Assembly: GCA_918797485.1 (NCBI GenBank)
Contig: CAKKNE010000006.1
Coordinates: forward strand, 2,170,001-2,234,000
Direction: 5' to 3'
DNA from: Pelagomonas calceolata
Taxonomy: Eukaryota; Sar; Pelagophyceae; Pelagomonadales; Pelagomonadaceae
DNA length: 64,000 nucleotides
This document shows positions 1 through 9,961 of this stretch, piece by piece; the first letter of the stretch is position 1, and the number at the start of each line of letters is the position of its first letter. A program made the translations under genes and the position numbers. The notes beneath the pieces are model-generated. The model ran no database searches, was not told where the DNA came from, and saw only the letters and a program-made list of their open reading frames with translations.

Positions 1-3000
1 GGCGTCGACAACACGCACCCCGACCTGGCGAAGCTCGACGTCGCGAACTCCTGCGACGTCTACGCGCCCTCCGGCTGGGACGCGCACGGCACGGTCTGCG
101 CGTCGCTGGCGGCCGGCGACGCGAACTCGCACTGCGGCGTCGGCGCCGCGCCGGGCGCCGGCATCGCGTCGTGCACGATGATGGGCGCCAACTTAGCCTC
201 GGAGTACTACGACGGGAGCTTCATCTCGCACCACCACGACGTCAACGACATCTCCTCCAACAGCTGGGGCTACGACCTCTGCGAGCGCCATTCGTACTCG
301 GCGAGCTGCCCGTTCTCGTGCCCCTCGGGCACGTCGTCCTGCCCCTGCGACGTGTGCGACGGAGACGACTGGTCCAGTGGTGATCTCTCGTCGTCCTGCG
401 AGGCCGCGGTCGTGAGCTACTGCTCGTACTACTTCAACAACGACGTGACGCCCTGTTTGGAACTGGACCACTACTTCGTCCAGTGCGGCTACAGCCAGCT
501 CTCGACCGCGGCGCACGACAAGCTCGTCGAGGGCACGACGGCGGGCCGCGGGGGTCTAGGTATGGTCTTTGTCTTCGCGGCGGGCAACTCGTACGACGTC
601 GGCCAGGACGTGAACTACGAGGGCTACCAGAACTCCCGGTTCACGATGAGCGTCGGCGCGCTCGGCCAAGACCTCAAGCACGCGTCTTACTCGTCGACCG
701 GCGCGCCGGTCTTCATCAGCGCGCCCGGCGGCGACTCGGAGAACTACCACGGCATGCTCGCCGCGCAGCCGCTCTCCCACGGCCTCACCGATAATTGTGG
801 CGACGCCGGCATGGGCACGTCCTACGCGGCCCCGCTCGTCTCCGGCGTCGTGGCGATGGTCCTCGAGGCGAATCCCAATTTGACGTGGAGGGACGTGCAA
901 GGCGTGCTGGCCTCGACGGCGACGCGGCCCCACGAGGACGCCGAGGACCAGTGGACCACGAACCAGGCCGGCGTCAAGCACAGCTACAAGTACGGGTTCG
1001 GGCTCGTCGACGCGCTGGCCGCCACCGCGGCGGCGACGACCTGGACGACCTGGGGCGCGGAGTTGACGCTCATGACGCAGACAGTGAGCGGCGAGGCCCT
1101 GGTCGACTTCGACGGCGCCGAGCACTGGGTCGAGTCGGAGGCGGCGGCGTTCGGCTCGTCGGAATTTGTGATAGAGGGCGTCGCGGTCTACGTGACCATC
1201 AAGCATCCCAGGCGAGGCGACCTGCGGATCGAATTGGAGAGGAACGGCGTGACCTCGCTGCTCACGGACGACAAGCTCGAGTTCGGCACGCGCTACACGC
1301 ACCACAAGTATACCACCCTGAGACACTGGGGCGAGCGCGCGGACGAGGGCGCGTTCACGCTCCGCGTGGCGGACCGGAGAGCGGGGAGCGGCGACGACGA
1401 CGACCTCGGGTCGAACTACTGGGCCGAGTACTACGCCGACGACGACGGCGACGACGACGGCCTCCTGGTGTCGTGGACGCTCCAGCTCTACGGCCACGAC
1501 GGCGACCCGACGACGCAGGAGACGCCGCAGCCGACGCTAAGCCCGCCCACGATCACGCGGTGGGGCAGCGGCCAGGGCTGGTGCTACTCGGACCTCGACT
1601 ACTACATCGGCGGGTACAGCGGCGACGAGTGCTGGCGTGAATGCGAGGCGATCTACGGCGCCTCCCTCGTGGCCGTCAACTGGGACACGGTTGGGGGGGA
1701 GGCCAGTTGCTCCTGCCAGAACGACTGCCAATGCATGTTGCCTGTGGGCGACGCCGGTTTCCTCGCGACAGTGGAGGCGGTCGCGGAGCTCCCGGGCGCG
1801 TGCGACGACTCGGTCGACTCCGAGAGTGAAAACCAGGGCGGCACCGACGTGGCGGACTGCTCGGGCGACGGCGACGCGTGCCCCGAGGCCTGGGTCGGCG
1901 ACGGGTACTGCGACGGCGCGGACCAGGTGTACGACTGCGATTTGACCTGCTACGACAACGACGGCGGCGACTGCGAGCCCCCGCCGACGGCCTGGGAGCC
2001 GGGCGCGGGCTGGTGCGCCTCGGAGCTCGACGCGAGCGTCGGCACGACGGTGAGCGCCCAGGCGTGCTGGGACAAGTGCGTGGACACGCACGGCGCGGAC
2101 GTCGTCAAGGCGGTCGACTGGTGGAGCGGCGAGTGCTGGTGCCAGGACGATTGTCAGTGCATGGAGGACCAGGGCGACGAGGACATCCACCTCGTGACGT
2201 CGAGCGACATCGCGGCGCTCCCGGACCGCTGCGTCGGCCCGTGCCCCGACGAAGAAGCGGCCTACCACACGTGCATGAACGAGAACGACAGCGCGCGGGG
2301 GGACGACGACGGCGACGACGGAGATGATGGAGACGACGACGCCGGGAGCCTCAGCACCTGCGCGGACGTGCAGGCCTGGTTCCCGGACCAGTGCGAGCTG
2401 TTCGGCCTCTGGCAGTGCCGGGAGCCGTGGTTCGCCTACGTCGAGTGCCACTACGAGGCCCTGGCCGCGTCGGAACTCGGCCTCGCCTGCGACCTCGACT
2501 GCCGGCCGCCGTCGCCCCAGCCGACCGCGAGCCCGACGCTGTCGCCGACGCCGGCGCCCTTCATTGTGGGCGAGGTCACCTTCGACGGTCTCGACGAGGC
2601 CGACGCCGAGGCGCACGAGGACGTCATCGTCGATGCCATCGCCGAGGTCGCCGGCGTGTGCCCGGTGTCGCAGGACGAGCTCCACAACGCGACGGCCATC
2701 GCCGCGCGCTGCCCGCCGGGCGCGACGCCGGCGGTCGTGACGATCCGCGTCTCGTCGTCGTCGTCGCGGCGCCGCCTCGACGGCGAGGTCGTCGTCGAGT
2801 ACGAGGTCGAGGCGGTCGACGTCGCGGCGATCTCGAACGTCGAGTCGGCGCTGGCCAAGGCCGAGGAGGACACGACGCTCGTGGACGAGGCGCTCGAGGA
2901 CGCCGCCAAGGCCGCGACCCTCGAGGCGGCCCAGACCGGCGGCGACACGTCCGTGGCCCAGGCCTTCGCCTCGGTCGCGACGACGCAGCTCCACAGCGAG

Positions 3001-3411
3001 GTCGTGGCGCCGAGCCCCGCGCCCACGGCCGTGCCGACGCTCGCGCCGACCGTGTCGCCGACCACCGTCGAGTACCGCAAGAAGCAGCAGCGCAAGGAGC
3101 TCGTCCGCAACGTCGGTATTCTGACCGGCATCATAGTCGCGGCCATCGTCGCCGGCTGCGCCACGGTCGCCCTCTGCGCGTTCGCCGTGGGGAAGGGCCC
3201 CTGCAAGAAGACGAAGAAGACCACGATGGCGCCGGTCGAGGGGGTCCCGGCGAACACCCCCGCGCTCTTCGAGGCGCAGAAAAAGAAGCCCTTCTGGGTG
3301 CTGCCGGGGACTCCTCGACGCGCAGAAAAGGCCTGGAGGCCGGAGTCCCCGGGTCCGCCGCCCCTGGCGCCGATCCCTGGGGCGACGGAGACGCCGGCGG
3401 AGGAGCCCTGA
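1..3411 (+). CDS. Kexin/subtilisin-type (S8) membrane protease, 5' partial
   Basis: The open frame enters at base 1, so the N-terminus (signal peptide, propeptide) lies outside. The first residues (GVDNTHPDL) follow the usual catalytic Asp, which must be just upstream. The catalytic His is in HGT (codon 85-87) and the Ser in GTSYAAP (codon 820-822). A P-domain-like region follows (about 1080-1500, with HPRRGDLRIEL), which is typical of kexin/furin convertases. Next come two similar Cys-rich modules (about 1564-1800 and 2005-2250) around a Notch LNR-like segment (GDGYCD...DNDGGDCE, about 1867-1975). A Pro/Thr-rich stalk precedes one transmembrane helix (about 3109-3192) and a basic cytoplasmic tail. 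The topology suggests a Golgi or cell-surface processing protease; the substrate is unknown. ATGs at 178/181 are internal, not the real start. Confidence 0.9.
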   Translation, partial: GVDNTHPDLAKLDVANSCDVYAPSGWDAHGTVCASLAAGDANSHCGVGAAPGAGIASCTMMGANLASEYYDGSFISHHHDVNDISSNSWGYDLCERHSYSASCPFSCPSGTSSCPCDVCDGDDWSSGDLSSSCEAAVVSYCSYYFNNDVTPCLELDHYFVQCGYSQLSTAAHDKLVEGTTAGRGGLGMVFVFAAGNSYDVGQDVNYEGYQNSRFTMSVGALGQDLKHASYSSTGAPVFISAPGGDSENYHGMLAAQPLSHGLTDNCGDAGMGTSYAAPLVSGVVAMVLEANPNLTWRDVQGVLASTATRPHEDAEDQWTTNQAGVKHSYKYGFGLVDALAATAAATTWTTWGAELTLMTQTVSGEALVDFDGAEHWVESEAAAFGSSEFVIEGVAVYVTIKHPRRGDLRIELERNGVTSLLTDDKLEFGTRYTHHKYTTLRHWGERADEGAFTLRVADRRAGSGDDDDLGSNYWAEYYADDDGDDDGLLVSWTLQLYGHDGDPTTQETPQPTLSPPTITRWGSGQGWCYSDLDYYIGGYSGDECWRECEAIYGASLVAVNWDTVGGEASCSCQNDCQCMLPVGDAGFLATVEAVAELPGACDDSVDSESENQGGTDVADCSGDGDACPEAWVGDGYCDGADQVYDCDLTCYDNDGGDCEPPPTAWEPGAGWCASELDASVGTTVSAQACWDKCVDTHGADVVKAVDWWSGECWCQDDCQCMEDQGDEDIHLVTSSDIAALPDRCVGPCPDEEAAYHTCMNENDSARGDDDGDDGDDGDDDAGSLSTCADVQAWFPDQCELFGLWQCREPWFAYVECHYEALAASELGLACDLDCRPPSPQPTASPTLSPTPAPFIVGEVTFDGLDEADAEAHEDVIVDAIAEVAGVCPVSQDELHNATAIAARCPPGATPAVVTIRVSSSSSRRRLDGEVVVEYEVEAVDVAAISNVESALAKAEEDTTLVDEALEDAAKAATLEAAQTGGDTSVAQAFASVATTQLHSEVVAPSPAPTAVPTLAPTVSPTTVEYRKKQQRKELVRNVGILTGIIVAAIVAGCATVALCAFAVGKGPCKKTKKTTMAPVEGVPANTPALFEAQKKKPFWVLPGTPRRAEKAWRPESPGPPPLAPIPGATETPAEEP

Positions 3412-3442
3412 ATTCGAAGACCCCCTTTAACTCGTTTACCCC

Positions 3443-3461
3443 TACGGTGCTAGGACTAGTG
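3443..3461 (+). repeat. 19-bp intergenic repeat copy
   Basis: TACGGTGCTAGGACTAGTG matches the copy at 27341-27359 at 18 of 19 positions. This copy sits in the 3' region of the protease gene, the other upstream of a plastid gene. Confidence 0.5.
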
Positions 3462-3566
3462 CGATCCCTACCTCGGTCCCGCAGCACCCCGAGGCGCGCC
3501 CCCGCTGCCCCGCAGTTAAGATATCCATAGTAAGTGACTCCATAGCTGCCCTTCAGTTATGTATGA

Positions 3567-6500
3567 TTAATTACCCTGAGGTGCAGGCACCTTGAGGTGC
3601 GCCAGGAGCGCGTCCAGTTTGCCCGACGTCGCCCGCGCGTCCGCCTCGAGGCGCCGAACCCGCTCCAGGACGTCCCCGCCCAGATCGCCGCCCAGCCAGG
3701 CCTCGCGCTGCTCCGTGTGCACGTCCAGCGTCACCATCTTGCGCCAGGCCGTCGTGATCTGGGACACCGCCCGCTCGACCTCGAGCCAGCACCAGTTGTT
3801 CCTCCTAAAGCGACTGGTGACATAGGTCGCGGGCACGTTCTCATATAAACAAGAATAATAACCGTCGGCATCCACCGTGCAGATCGTCGCCAAGGCCTCC
3901 GACCGCTCGAGAAAACACCCGGGCTCTCTTATAGTAACAGTGCTCCCGGGCTGGTGCCGCAGCGTGATCGCATTTCGTTCCACGACCACGTCGACGTTCT
4001 GGAAGCTGACTTCGATCCTCCCGTCCCCCTTGAGCTCGACGACGCGCGCCCGCTGCGGCGCCATGTTCTCCGCGAAGCGCGCGTACACGAGGTCGCCCTT
4101 TGAGAGTTGCGTCTTCTGGAAGCGCGACGCGGGCGACAGCATGCTTTGAGTTTTCTGCATCATGGACTGGGCTTTCGGTGGAGACACCGTCGTCATCTCG
4201 CCTTTTTTTAGTAAAGCGTCGACGTCGTGCGCGACGGATTCTTTGGATACGGTTTGTCTCGTTCGTGGGAGCCTTACGGTGTACCTTATCTCGTCATCCC
4301 CCGACGTTTTCTCGTTCTCCGCGATGTCGAGGTCTCGCCGTTCGTGCGTGGTGCGTATTCGTAACTCGCAGACCACTTCCGCGGGACGCATCTCGCCCTG
4401 TCCGAGTTGGACATAAACCTTCTGGCCCGCGTGGAACTCGTCGGACTCCGGTCTTTTCGTGAGGATGTCGCAGTCCTTCACCTTCGCGCGGCGCCAGAGC
4501 TGGGGCTTGAAGGGTCGCGTGAGCTTGGCTAGCGTCAGGGGGTCCTCCTTGATCTTCGACTTGCGTCGCTTCGCGAGGACTTCTCGATGATGGACTCGTA
4601 GCGCAAGTTTCTGGCACAGGTACGCGGCGTTGTAATACCTAAGTCGAGCTCGGCGCTCCTGCGCGGCGTACGCACCGACCCTAAAAACACCGACCCGGAA
4701 GAGTTGCCAGCCGGCTAATCTACGAGTAGCTGCCAACAATTTAGGACAGGCCTCCTGGGACATGATCCGCTCCAGCGTCTCGGCCGACAAGGCGTTCACG
4801 AAGACGTGACCAATAGCCGCCACATGATGCGTCGACGGCATCGGCTGGCCCACCAAAGCATGAATAATATCGACCCCAATCACGTCGTGGTTCCTCGACG
4901 ACAGGAACTCGCCCGAACTCAAACCTTCGGAGAAGCCGTCGCCGTCCTCCGGATGCCGCGCATCCCCATATTTCTTCGCATCATAATCATTCGGCCCGCC
5001 GTCGCCCTCGTCGTGCCACGACGCTCTCGCCCTGATTCTAAAGGCGGACCCCTCGAACATGAGCGATAACTGGTCGTTCACTTGACCGCCGCGGACGATA
5101 AACTCCTTCGCGGCGTATAGTCTAGGCATCAAGGCCAGCGAGATCTCCGTCACGAGCGTCTGGCACTCCCTGTTCGCGGACTCGAACCTCCGCAACCAGG
5201 GACTCGAGGACGGTAACCTCAATCGACTATGCGTGACACCGGTCTCGATGTGCGGCCCGCCGTCCCACCTTTCTCCATAGTGTACTGTGTATCTGAGTAC
5301 CTTATCTAGCGACTTGATCCTCGCGTACAACTCGCCGTGGGCCGTGAACTCGACGTCGGACGGGGCTACGACCACAAGGGTACCTACCTTAAGTCCCGAG
5401 ACGGATCGCACCGTATCATTCAGGAACGGTAACTTCGCGACATACCCACCGAGCTCCTCTTTCGCTACGGCTCGTTGCAATGCCGGTGATAGCGATTGCA
5501 GCATCTCCCTGTGATATGTCTTGCGGAACAACCCCTCCGAGTTAATGTAGTACTCCTTCAGGTGCCTTTTCAGGGACGTCGTGATGTTCCTTTCGGTAAT
5601 GTACTGGTTCAGGTTGTCCATGGACGTCCTATACGCATTCAAGGCGGGATCAAAATTCGTCAAAACGTTGGCAATTTCGCCGATCAACAGGGCCGTCATG
5701 ACCATCCCACACAACATGATCGCCGCGCCCAGCATGTGCTCGCCGAACGTGATGGCGTCGGCTTCTCCCCCAAAAGCTTTGGCCGCCCAGGAGAGCGCCG
5801 CGACGTACTCGTACCACAGGCCCCGGCTCTGGAAGCGCACCGTCGCGAGCCAGCACTTGGGCTCGCCCTCCATATCTAGTTCATACACAATATTGTCATT
5901 GAGGTCATGGATGTTGAGATGGTCAAATTCATAAAGCTGCGAAGTTCTCTCCTTGAGACCAGTATACTGCGGGCACATCGCGCCCACCAAGCGAATCATG
6001 CACGCGAATAAGTGCGTCGTGACGAGGAGTAGGGCCGTGTACTTGAGCATCGTCGTCAGTTTGAAGCTTACATTAACTTTGGAGGCTAGTCGAGAGATCA
6101 CTCTCCCAAATCTCAGCATCCGCAACAACCGCGGCAACCGCAGCAGCTTCGCCATCCGGATGACCATGGACCCGGACTTGTGGCGGTCGTTCGAGTGCAC
6201 GAAGATCTCGCCGAACGTCGCGCCGCTCTGCAACATGACGACGGCCTCGAACGGGAAGCAACTGATCAAATCCAGGACGAACCACCCTTTTATATATTGC
6301 ACGGCGATGGGCCACAGATGCAGGACCCAGCGATCCCGCTCCCGGTCATAGAACGCGAGGTTGAAATTCACCAGTAAATCGACCAAGAAGTAAATGTCCA
6401 CGATGAGATTAATATAGAACAGCGTCGCGTCGCTCGAAATGAACGCGATCTCGAAGGGCGTCACCAGCGCCACGTAACAGAGGAAGGGGATCATCGTGAT

Positions 6501-6938
6501 CGACCACGCAGAAAAGCACGCGCCGCGCGGGTTGAAGCGCCACGTGCCCCGCGGAAACGTCTCCTCCTGCCGCGCGCGCCGCATCATGGGGTTTTCCGCC
6601 TGGTTTACGCCTATTATGACCTTCCGCCAGTAGTTCACGGCCGTCTCATAGCAGTATCGCCGCCTTTCATTCATTTTACTCACGGAGATCTCCTCGACCA
6701 AGTTCATGGGACTGACTTTGGCCGTCCGCCGGCGCCATCTTTTGGATTTAGCGTCGTAGGCGTAGTGGTCCGCGTGGGGCTGCGCCTCGCGCGGCGCGGC
6801 GGCGTTCTGCGGCAGGGGACTGAAGGCCCACTCGTCGTCGTCTCTCCCAATGCTCGCGCGCGTCGACCCCGTCGTTCGCCGGATGCGCGGCAGCTCCTGC
6901 ATCGACGGCCGCCGGTTCATGGCCGGGCGCGGGTCCAT
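3567..6938 (-). CDS. Voltage-sensor/cyclic-nucleotide-binding-type cation channel with degenerate pore
   Basis: The six-helix core resembles EAG/HCN/CNG channels. S1 contains TPFEIAF. S4 is Arg-rich (RLPRLLRMLRFGRVISR). The pore loop and S6 are followed by a C-linker and a CNBD-like fold (YAAKEFIVRGGQVNDQLSLM). The normal potassium-filter position (TVGYGD in relatives) reads KAFGGEADAITFGE, near 5740-5800, so classical potassium selectivity is not expected. The C-terminus carries two Tudor/SH3-like barrels (GQKVYVQLGQGEMRPAEV and KGDLVYARFAENMAPQRARV) and ends in a short coiled coil. The ATG at 6938 (MDPRPAMNRRP) is preferred; the frame stays open to an earlier ATG at 7130, but the extra 64 residues look like untranslated leader. 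Ion and ligand cannot be inferred. Confidence 0.85.
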   Translation of the reverse strand: MDPRPAMNRRPSMQELPRIRRTTGSTRASIGRDDDEWAFSPLPQNAAAPREAQPHADHYAYDAKSKRWRRRTAKVSPMNLVEEISVSKMNERRRYCYETAVNYWRKVIIGVNQAENPMMRRARQEETFPRGTWRFNPRGACFSAWSITMIPFLCYVALVTPFEIAFISSDATLFYINLIVDIYFLVDLLVNFNLAFYDRERDRWVLHLWPIAVQYIKGWFVLDLISCFPFEAVVMLQSGATFGEIFVHSNDRHKSGSMVIRMAKLLRLPRLLRMLRFGRVISRLASKVNVSFKLTTMLKYTALLLVTTHLFACMIRLVGAMCPQYTGLKERTSQLYEFDHLNIHDLNDNIVYELDMEGEPKCWLATVRFQSRGLWYEYVAALSWAAKAFGGEADAITFGEHMLGAAIMLCGMVMTALLIGEIANVLTNFDPALNAYRTSMDNLNQYITERNITTSLKRHLKEYYINSEGLFRKTYHREMLQSLSPALQRAVAKEELGGYVAKLPFLNDTVRSVSGLKVGTLVVVAPSDVEFTAHGELYARIKSLDKVLRYTVHYGERWDGGPHIETGVTHSRLRLPSSSPWLRRFESANRECQTLVTEISLALMPRLYAAKEFIVRGGQVNDQLSLMFEGSAFRIRARASWHDEGDGGPNDYDAKKYGDARHPEDGDGFSEGLSSGEFLSSRNHDVIGVDIIHALVGQPMPSTHHVAAIGHVFVNALSAETLERIMSQEACPKLLAATRRLAGWQLFRVGVFRVGAYAAQERRARLRYYNAAYLCQKLALRVHHREVLAKRRKSKIKEDPLTLAKLTRPFKPQLWRRAKVKDCDILTKRPESDEFHAGQKVYVQLGQGEMRPAEVVCELRIRTTHERRDLDIAENEKTSGDDEIRYTVRLPRTRQTVSKESVAHDVDALLKKGEMTTVSPPKAQSMMQKTQSMLSPASRFQKTQLSKGDLVYARFAENMAPQRARVVELKGDGRIEVSFQNVDVVVERNAITLRHQPGSTVTIREPGCFLERSEALATICTVDADGYYSCLYENVPATYVTSRFRRNNWCWLEVERAVSQITTAWRKMVTLDVHTEQREAWLGGDLGGDVLERVRRLEADARATSGKLDALLAHLKVPAPQGN

Positions 6939-7434
6939 GGTGAGGCAGCCCCCCGGTGCTTGCAGGCTGGGCAGGCTGGGGTGCAGCCCCCGGCGCGCGG
7001 TGGTTCGGTTGGAGGCGCGTCCAGTGGGCTCCGAGAGGCCCACTCCGCACGTCACGCCGCGGTCCGGGCGCGCTAGGACGGCGGTGGTACACCGCCTCTC
7101 CTTCACGTGAGGCGTTTTGCGCCTGAACAAGGGCTTTCGAGGGCGGCGTTTAGATTCGTCTTTTCGTCCGGTCGGCGCTGCGGGAGGGCTCGGGGAGACG
7201 AGTGGGAGCCGCGGCGTCGTGTCGGATCGTGCGGGTTCGATATGCTCTGGAGCGCAAGAGGAACTAACCTTGTAAGTATAGTACTCTTGAGCGCAGATTG
7301 GAGCGCTTGTTTCGAGCAGACTTGCCTTTCGTGCGCGAAGCCTGCTCGATCACAATGATACGCACGAGTCGTTCGCACCGGCGGTAGCCGCGACAGGCAG
7401 CCCGCCCACTGAGGGAGGAGCAGGGGCTGCCCCC
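6939..7434. other. Divergent intergenic region between channel gene and small membrane protein gene
   Basis: About 500 bases (300 if the longer channel start is used) separate two divergent starts. A GGGGCTGCCCCC block sits directly before the ATG at 7435. No RNA gene, repeat family or convincing extra frame was seen. The copy of the CTAG...CTAG element found in other intergenic regions is absent. Confidence 0.5.
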
Positions 7435-7929
7435 ATGCCCAGGATGGCCCGGTCGCAGTCGCTGCCCCTTGCCCGCGCGCGCGTCGACGACGGCCGCCTC
7501 GTCCGGTCCGCGTCGCCGCGGCGGCGATTAGATGAAGACGATCCTGGTCGCGAGGACGACGCCGCGACCGCGTCGAGGCTGGGGCGGGTCCTCGCGCTCG
7601 TCGTCCTGACATCCTCGCCAATCTTCCTCTTCCTGCTCTGCGCGGCGGCGCCGGCCTCGAGCTTCCTGGCGCACGTGGCGGGGACGGTCGCGTGGGCGCT
7701 GGTTATAGGAAGGGCCGAGGCCGGGGCCTTCGCCGGCATTTTTTGGTTGGTGGAGGCGCTCGGCGGCGCGTTGGGGATCGCGGGCGTCTTAACGCTGCCG
7801 TTCCTGGTGGACCCGCCGCTGACAGTTCTTTTCGGGGTGCTCGCTTCGATGCACGTCGCGCTCCTCGACTACTCGCGGCGGCAGCTCGAGCGCCTCTTCG
7901 ACCGGCGGCGCGTCGCGAGCGAACCCTAA
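7435..7929 (+). CDS. Small multipass membrane protein, unknown
   Basis: The 164-residue protein has a basic, Ser/Arg-rich N-terminus (about 45 residues) followed by three or four hydrophobic helices (VLALVVLTSSPIFLFLL; a second around HVAGTVAWALVIG; a third around GIFWLVEALGGALGIAGVL; and a last VLFGVLASMHVALL). It ends in a basic cytoplasmic tail. No family was recognised. The stop lies 13 bases from the end of the convergent sulfotransferase gene. Coding status rests on the clean hydrophobic pattern and GC-rich third positions. Confidence 0.6.
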   Translation: MPRMARSQSLPLARARVDDGRLVRSASPRRRLDEDDPGREDDAATASRLGRVLALVVLTSSPIFLFLLCAAAPASSFLAHVAGTVAWALVIGRAEAGAFAGIFWLVEALGGALGIAGVLTLPFLVDPPLTVLFGVLASMHVALLDYSRRQLERLFDRRRVASEP

Positions 7930-7941
7930 GCAACATGTTTT

Positions 7942-9807
7942 TTAACTGGGCTGGCCGTCGCGCGCGCCCCCCTTGGGGACGACGCGCGGGACCGGTTGAT
8001 CCAAGGGACACCTCGAAGCATGGACGAAGGCGCAGACCTTCGGCCAGAACGTCTCCGACTTTTCGGTAGAGAAGTCCAGCTCAAGGACGTCGGTCAATGC
8101 TCTCACACGAGCATCGTGCTTCGCGAGTAAACCCGCGGCCTCGTCGCGAGAAGGCGTCCCGCGGAAGCCCATAGCCGCCCAGAAGTGGTCGGCGTACGGC
8201 GCGTAGGCGCGGCTCCGGAGCTGCGTCCATCGTAACGAAGACGCCGCCCAGACGTCGGGCGATCGCGTCGTAAGGACAAATTTGGCGTCCGGGAAATGCC
8301 TTGCGATGACCGGGATGAGCTCGGGGTCCGTGAAGGGCGAATCCTGGAAGCACTCGTAGGGAGAAAGAGCGTCTATGAATGGTTGAGGGTCGCCCCGCAA
8401 GGCGCGTACGTGAAGCTTCTCATCTAAAACTCGGGCCTTGGCCCGGAGCCCCATCTCGCGCAGCCCCAACAGGCGGCAGACCGCACTTAATGACGTCGTG
8501 CCCGTCTTCTTCGCCCCGACTCCAAATAGACGCACCCTTTTATCGCAGGTCGAGGGCGACCGCCGCTCGCAGGCGGCGACGCAGGCGTCCACGATGGCAT
8601 CGTTCCAGTTCTGGCCGCGGTCTCTGGTTTTTTGCGCGCACTCGAGCCAGCACTCGTGCGGGTCGATGGACTGCGTCCTTTTTTTGTGGAGGCACGTCGG
8701 CAGGGCGGCTTTCGTCGACGCCGTGTACGCTCGAAGCCTATCGAGGGAGACGGCGTAGCGCACGACGCGCGACGGCGGCAGTCGTTCCATCTCCTTATCG
8801 TCGTCAAAGACCCCGTGCACGCCGCGATGCACGTAGAAGAAGACCTTGTCATTCCTGGAAACGAGGCCGAGGACCGGGTGGTCCGTGGACCGGCCCAACG
8901 AACTCGGCGTCGAGTTGAGCAGCCGTTTCAGGGGCGAGAAGGCGACGCCGTCGCAAGTCAGCGCGAGGCCGACGAAGGCGTCGTCCCCCCCGGGCGCGTT
9001 GTGGACGACGGGGAAGAGGCCCAGCGCCGTCGACGGGTCGACGGGGTTCGCGGTCACCGCCGCGTAATAAATGTTGTCGCCCGGCTCGACGCACGTTGCG
9101 TAGGCCGCGATGTTGATCGAGGCGAAGGGTCCGAACGTCGCAGAACTTTCCAAGATCGCCGCCTGGACGTGCCGCCCGCCGAAGCCGCCGTCGCGGGTCC
9201 TGTTGCGGATCAGATTCGACCGCGCGTAGGCCACGACCCTGTCGGAGACGCGCACCATCGACACGCGCCCGTCGAATTCGCAGAACGTGCCCGTCCGCGG
9301 CCGCCGATCTACGCACGAGGCGTGCGACCCCAAGAGCGTGGCCTTGGTCGGGGCGCGCCCGAGGCTCGCGAGGCCCTCGGGCGTGGGCGCGACGGGCCCC
9401 CTCAACTCCAGGCCCTGCTTCGCGTTCCCGAGGCCGCCCAGGGCGTAGAGGCCATCCGCGTCTCTCCAGAGCGCCAGGTTATGAGCCGCCGACCGGCCCC
9501 GGAACAGCGTCGTCTTCGCGTCGGTGCACGCGAACGCATCGTCGCAGCCCGTCTCGACGTGGACGTACGTGCCGGGCCCGTCGGCCGACGGCGCCGCACC
9601 GCGCCGCGCCGCGAGCGCGAGCCCGGACGCGCCGAGGCCGACGACCGTCAGATACCGGCGCTCGTCGTCGAACGAGCGCACGACGCGCGCGTCGCCGAAG
9701 AAGTCCCGGTCATAGTTCGTGTCGTCGTCGCCGACGCACGTCGCCGGCGTGCAGTCGGCGCGACGCCTTACCGCTCCGACCACGGCGCAGCAGAGGACGA
9801 GCCTCAT
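7942..9807 (-). CDS. Secreted/Golgi sulfotransferase-domain protein
   Basis: The 621-residue protein starts with a cleavable-looking signal peptide. An N-terminal domain of about 350 residues with many beta-strand-like stretches (possibly a propeller) is followed by a Cys-rich linker. The C-terminal third is a P-loop sulfotransferase: GVGAKKTGTTSL is the 5'-phosphosulfate-binding loop and VLTTRSPDVWAASS the 3'-phosphate-binding strand. The family transfers sulfate from PAPS to glycans or lipids in the Golgi lumen. It is divergent from the GT61-type gene starting at 10150, 342 bp away, and its neighbours are also glycan enzymes. Acceptor unknown. Confidence 0.85.
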   Translation of the reverse strand: MRLVLCCAVVGAVRRRADCTPATCVGDDDTNYDRDFFGDARVVRSFDDERRYLTVVGLGASGLALAARRGAAPSADGPGTYVHVETGCDDAFACTDAKTTLFRGRSAAHNLALWRDADGLYALGGLGNAKQGLELRGPVAPTPEGLASLGRAPTKATLLGSHASCVDRRPRTGTFCEFDGRVSMVRVSDRVVAYARSNLIRNRTRDGGFGGRHVQAAILESSATFGPFASINIAAYATCVEPGDNIYYAAVTANPVDPSTALGLFPVVHNAPGGDDAFVGLALTCDGVAFSPLKRLLNSTPSSLGRSTDHPVLGLVSRNDKVFFYVHRGVHGVFDDDKEMERLPPSRVVRYAVSLDRLRAYTASTKAALPTCLHKKRTQSIDPHECWLECAQKTRDRGQNWNDAIVDACVAACERRSPSTCDKRVRLFGVGAKKTGTTSLSAVCRLLGLREMGLRAKARVLDEKLHVRALRGDPQPFIDALSPYECFQDSPFTDPELIPVIARHFPDAKFVLTTRSPDVWAASSLRWTQLRSRAYAPYADHFWAAMGFRGTPSRDEAAGLLAKHDARVRALTDVLELDFSTEKSETFWPKVCAFVHASRCPLDQPVPRVVPKGGARDGQPS

Positions 9808-9925
9808 GGCTGCCCATCGATGGCGCGTTGCATCGATGGCGTGGTTTGAGGCTACCCGATGGCAGGAGACGTTAAACGCGCTTAGCCTAGCCTCGTTTTT
9901 ACCGAAAAACGCGCGGGCGTAAAGC

Positions 9926-9946
9926 CTAGTGTGTCAATTAACTCTA
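9926..9946 (+). promoter_or_regulatory. CTAG palindromic upstream element
   Basis: CCTAGTGTGTCAATTAACTC then TAG. This is a variant of the GCTAGTG...CTAG element that recurs between genes here. It lies about 224 bp before the ATG at 10150 and reads in the direction of that gene. Confidence 0.5.
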
Positions 9947-9961
9947 GATGGCAGAAACTTT

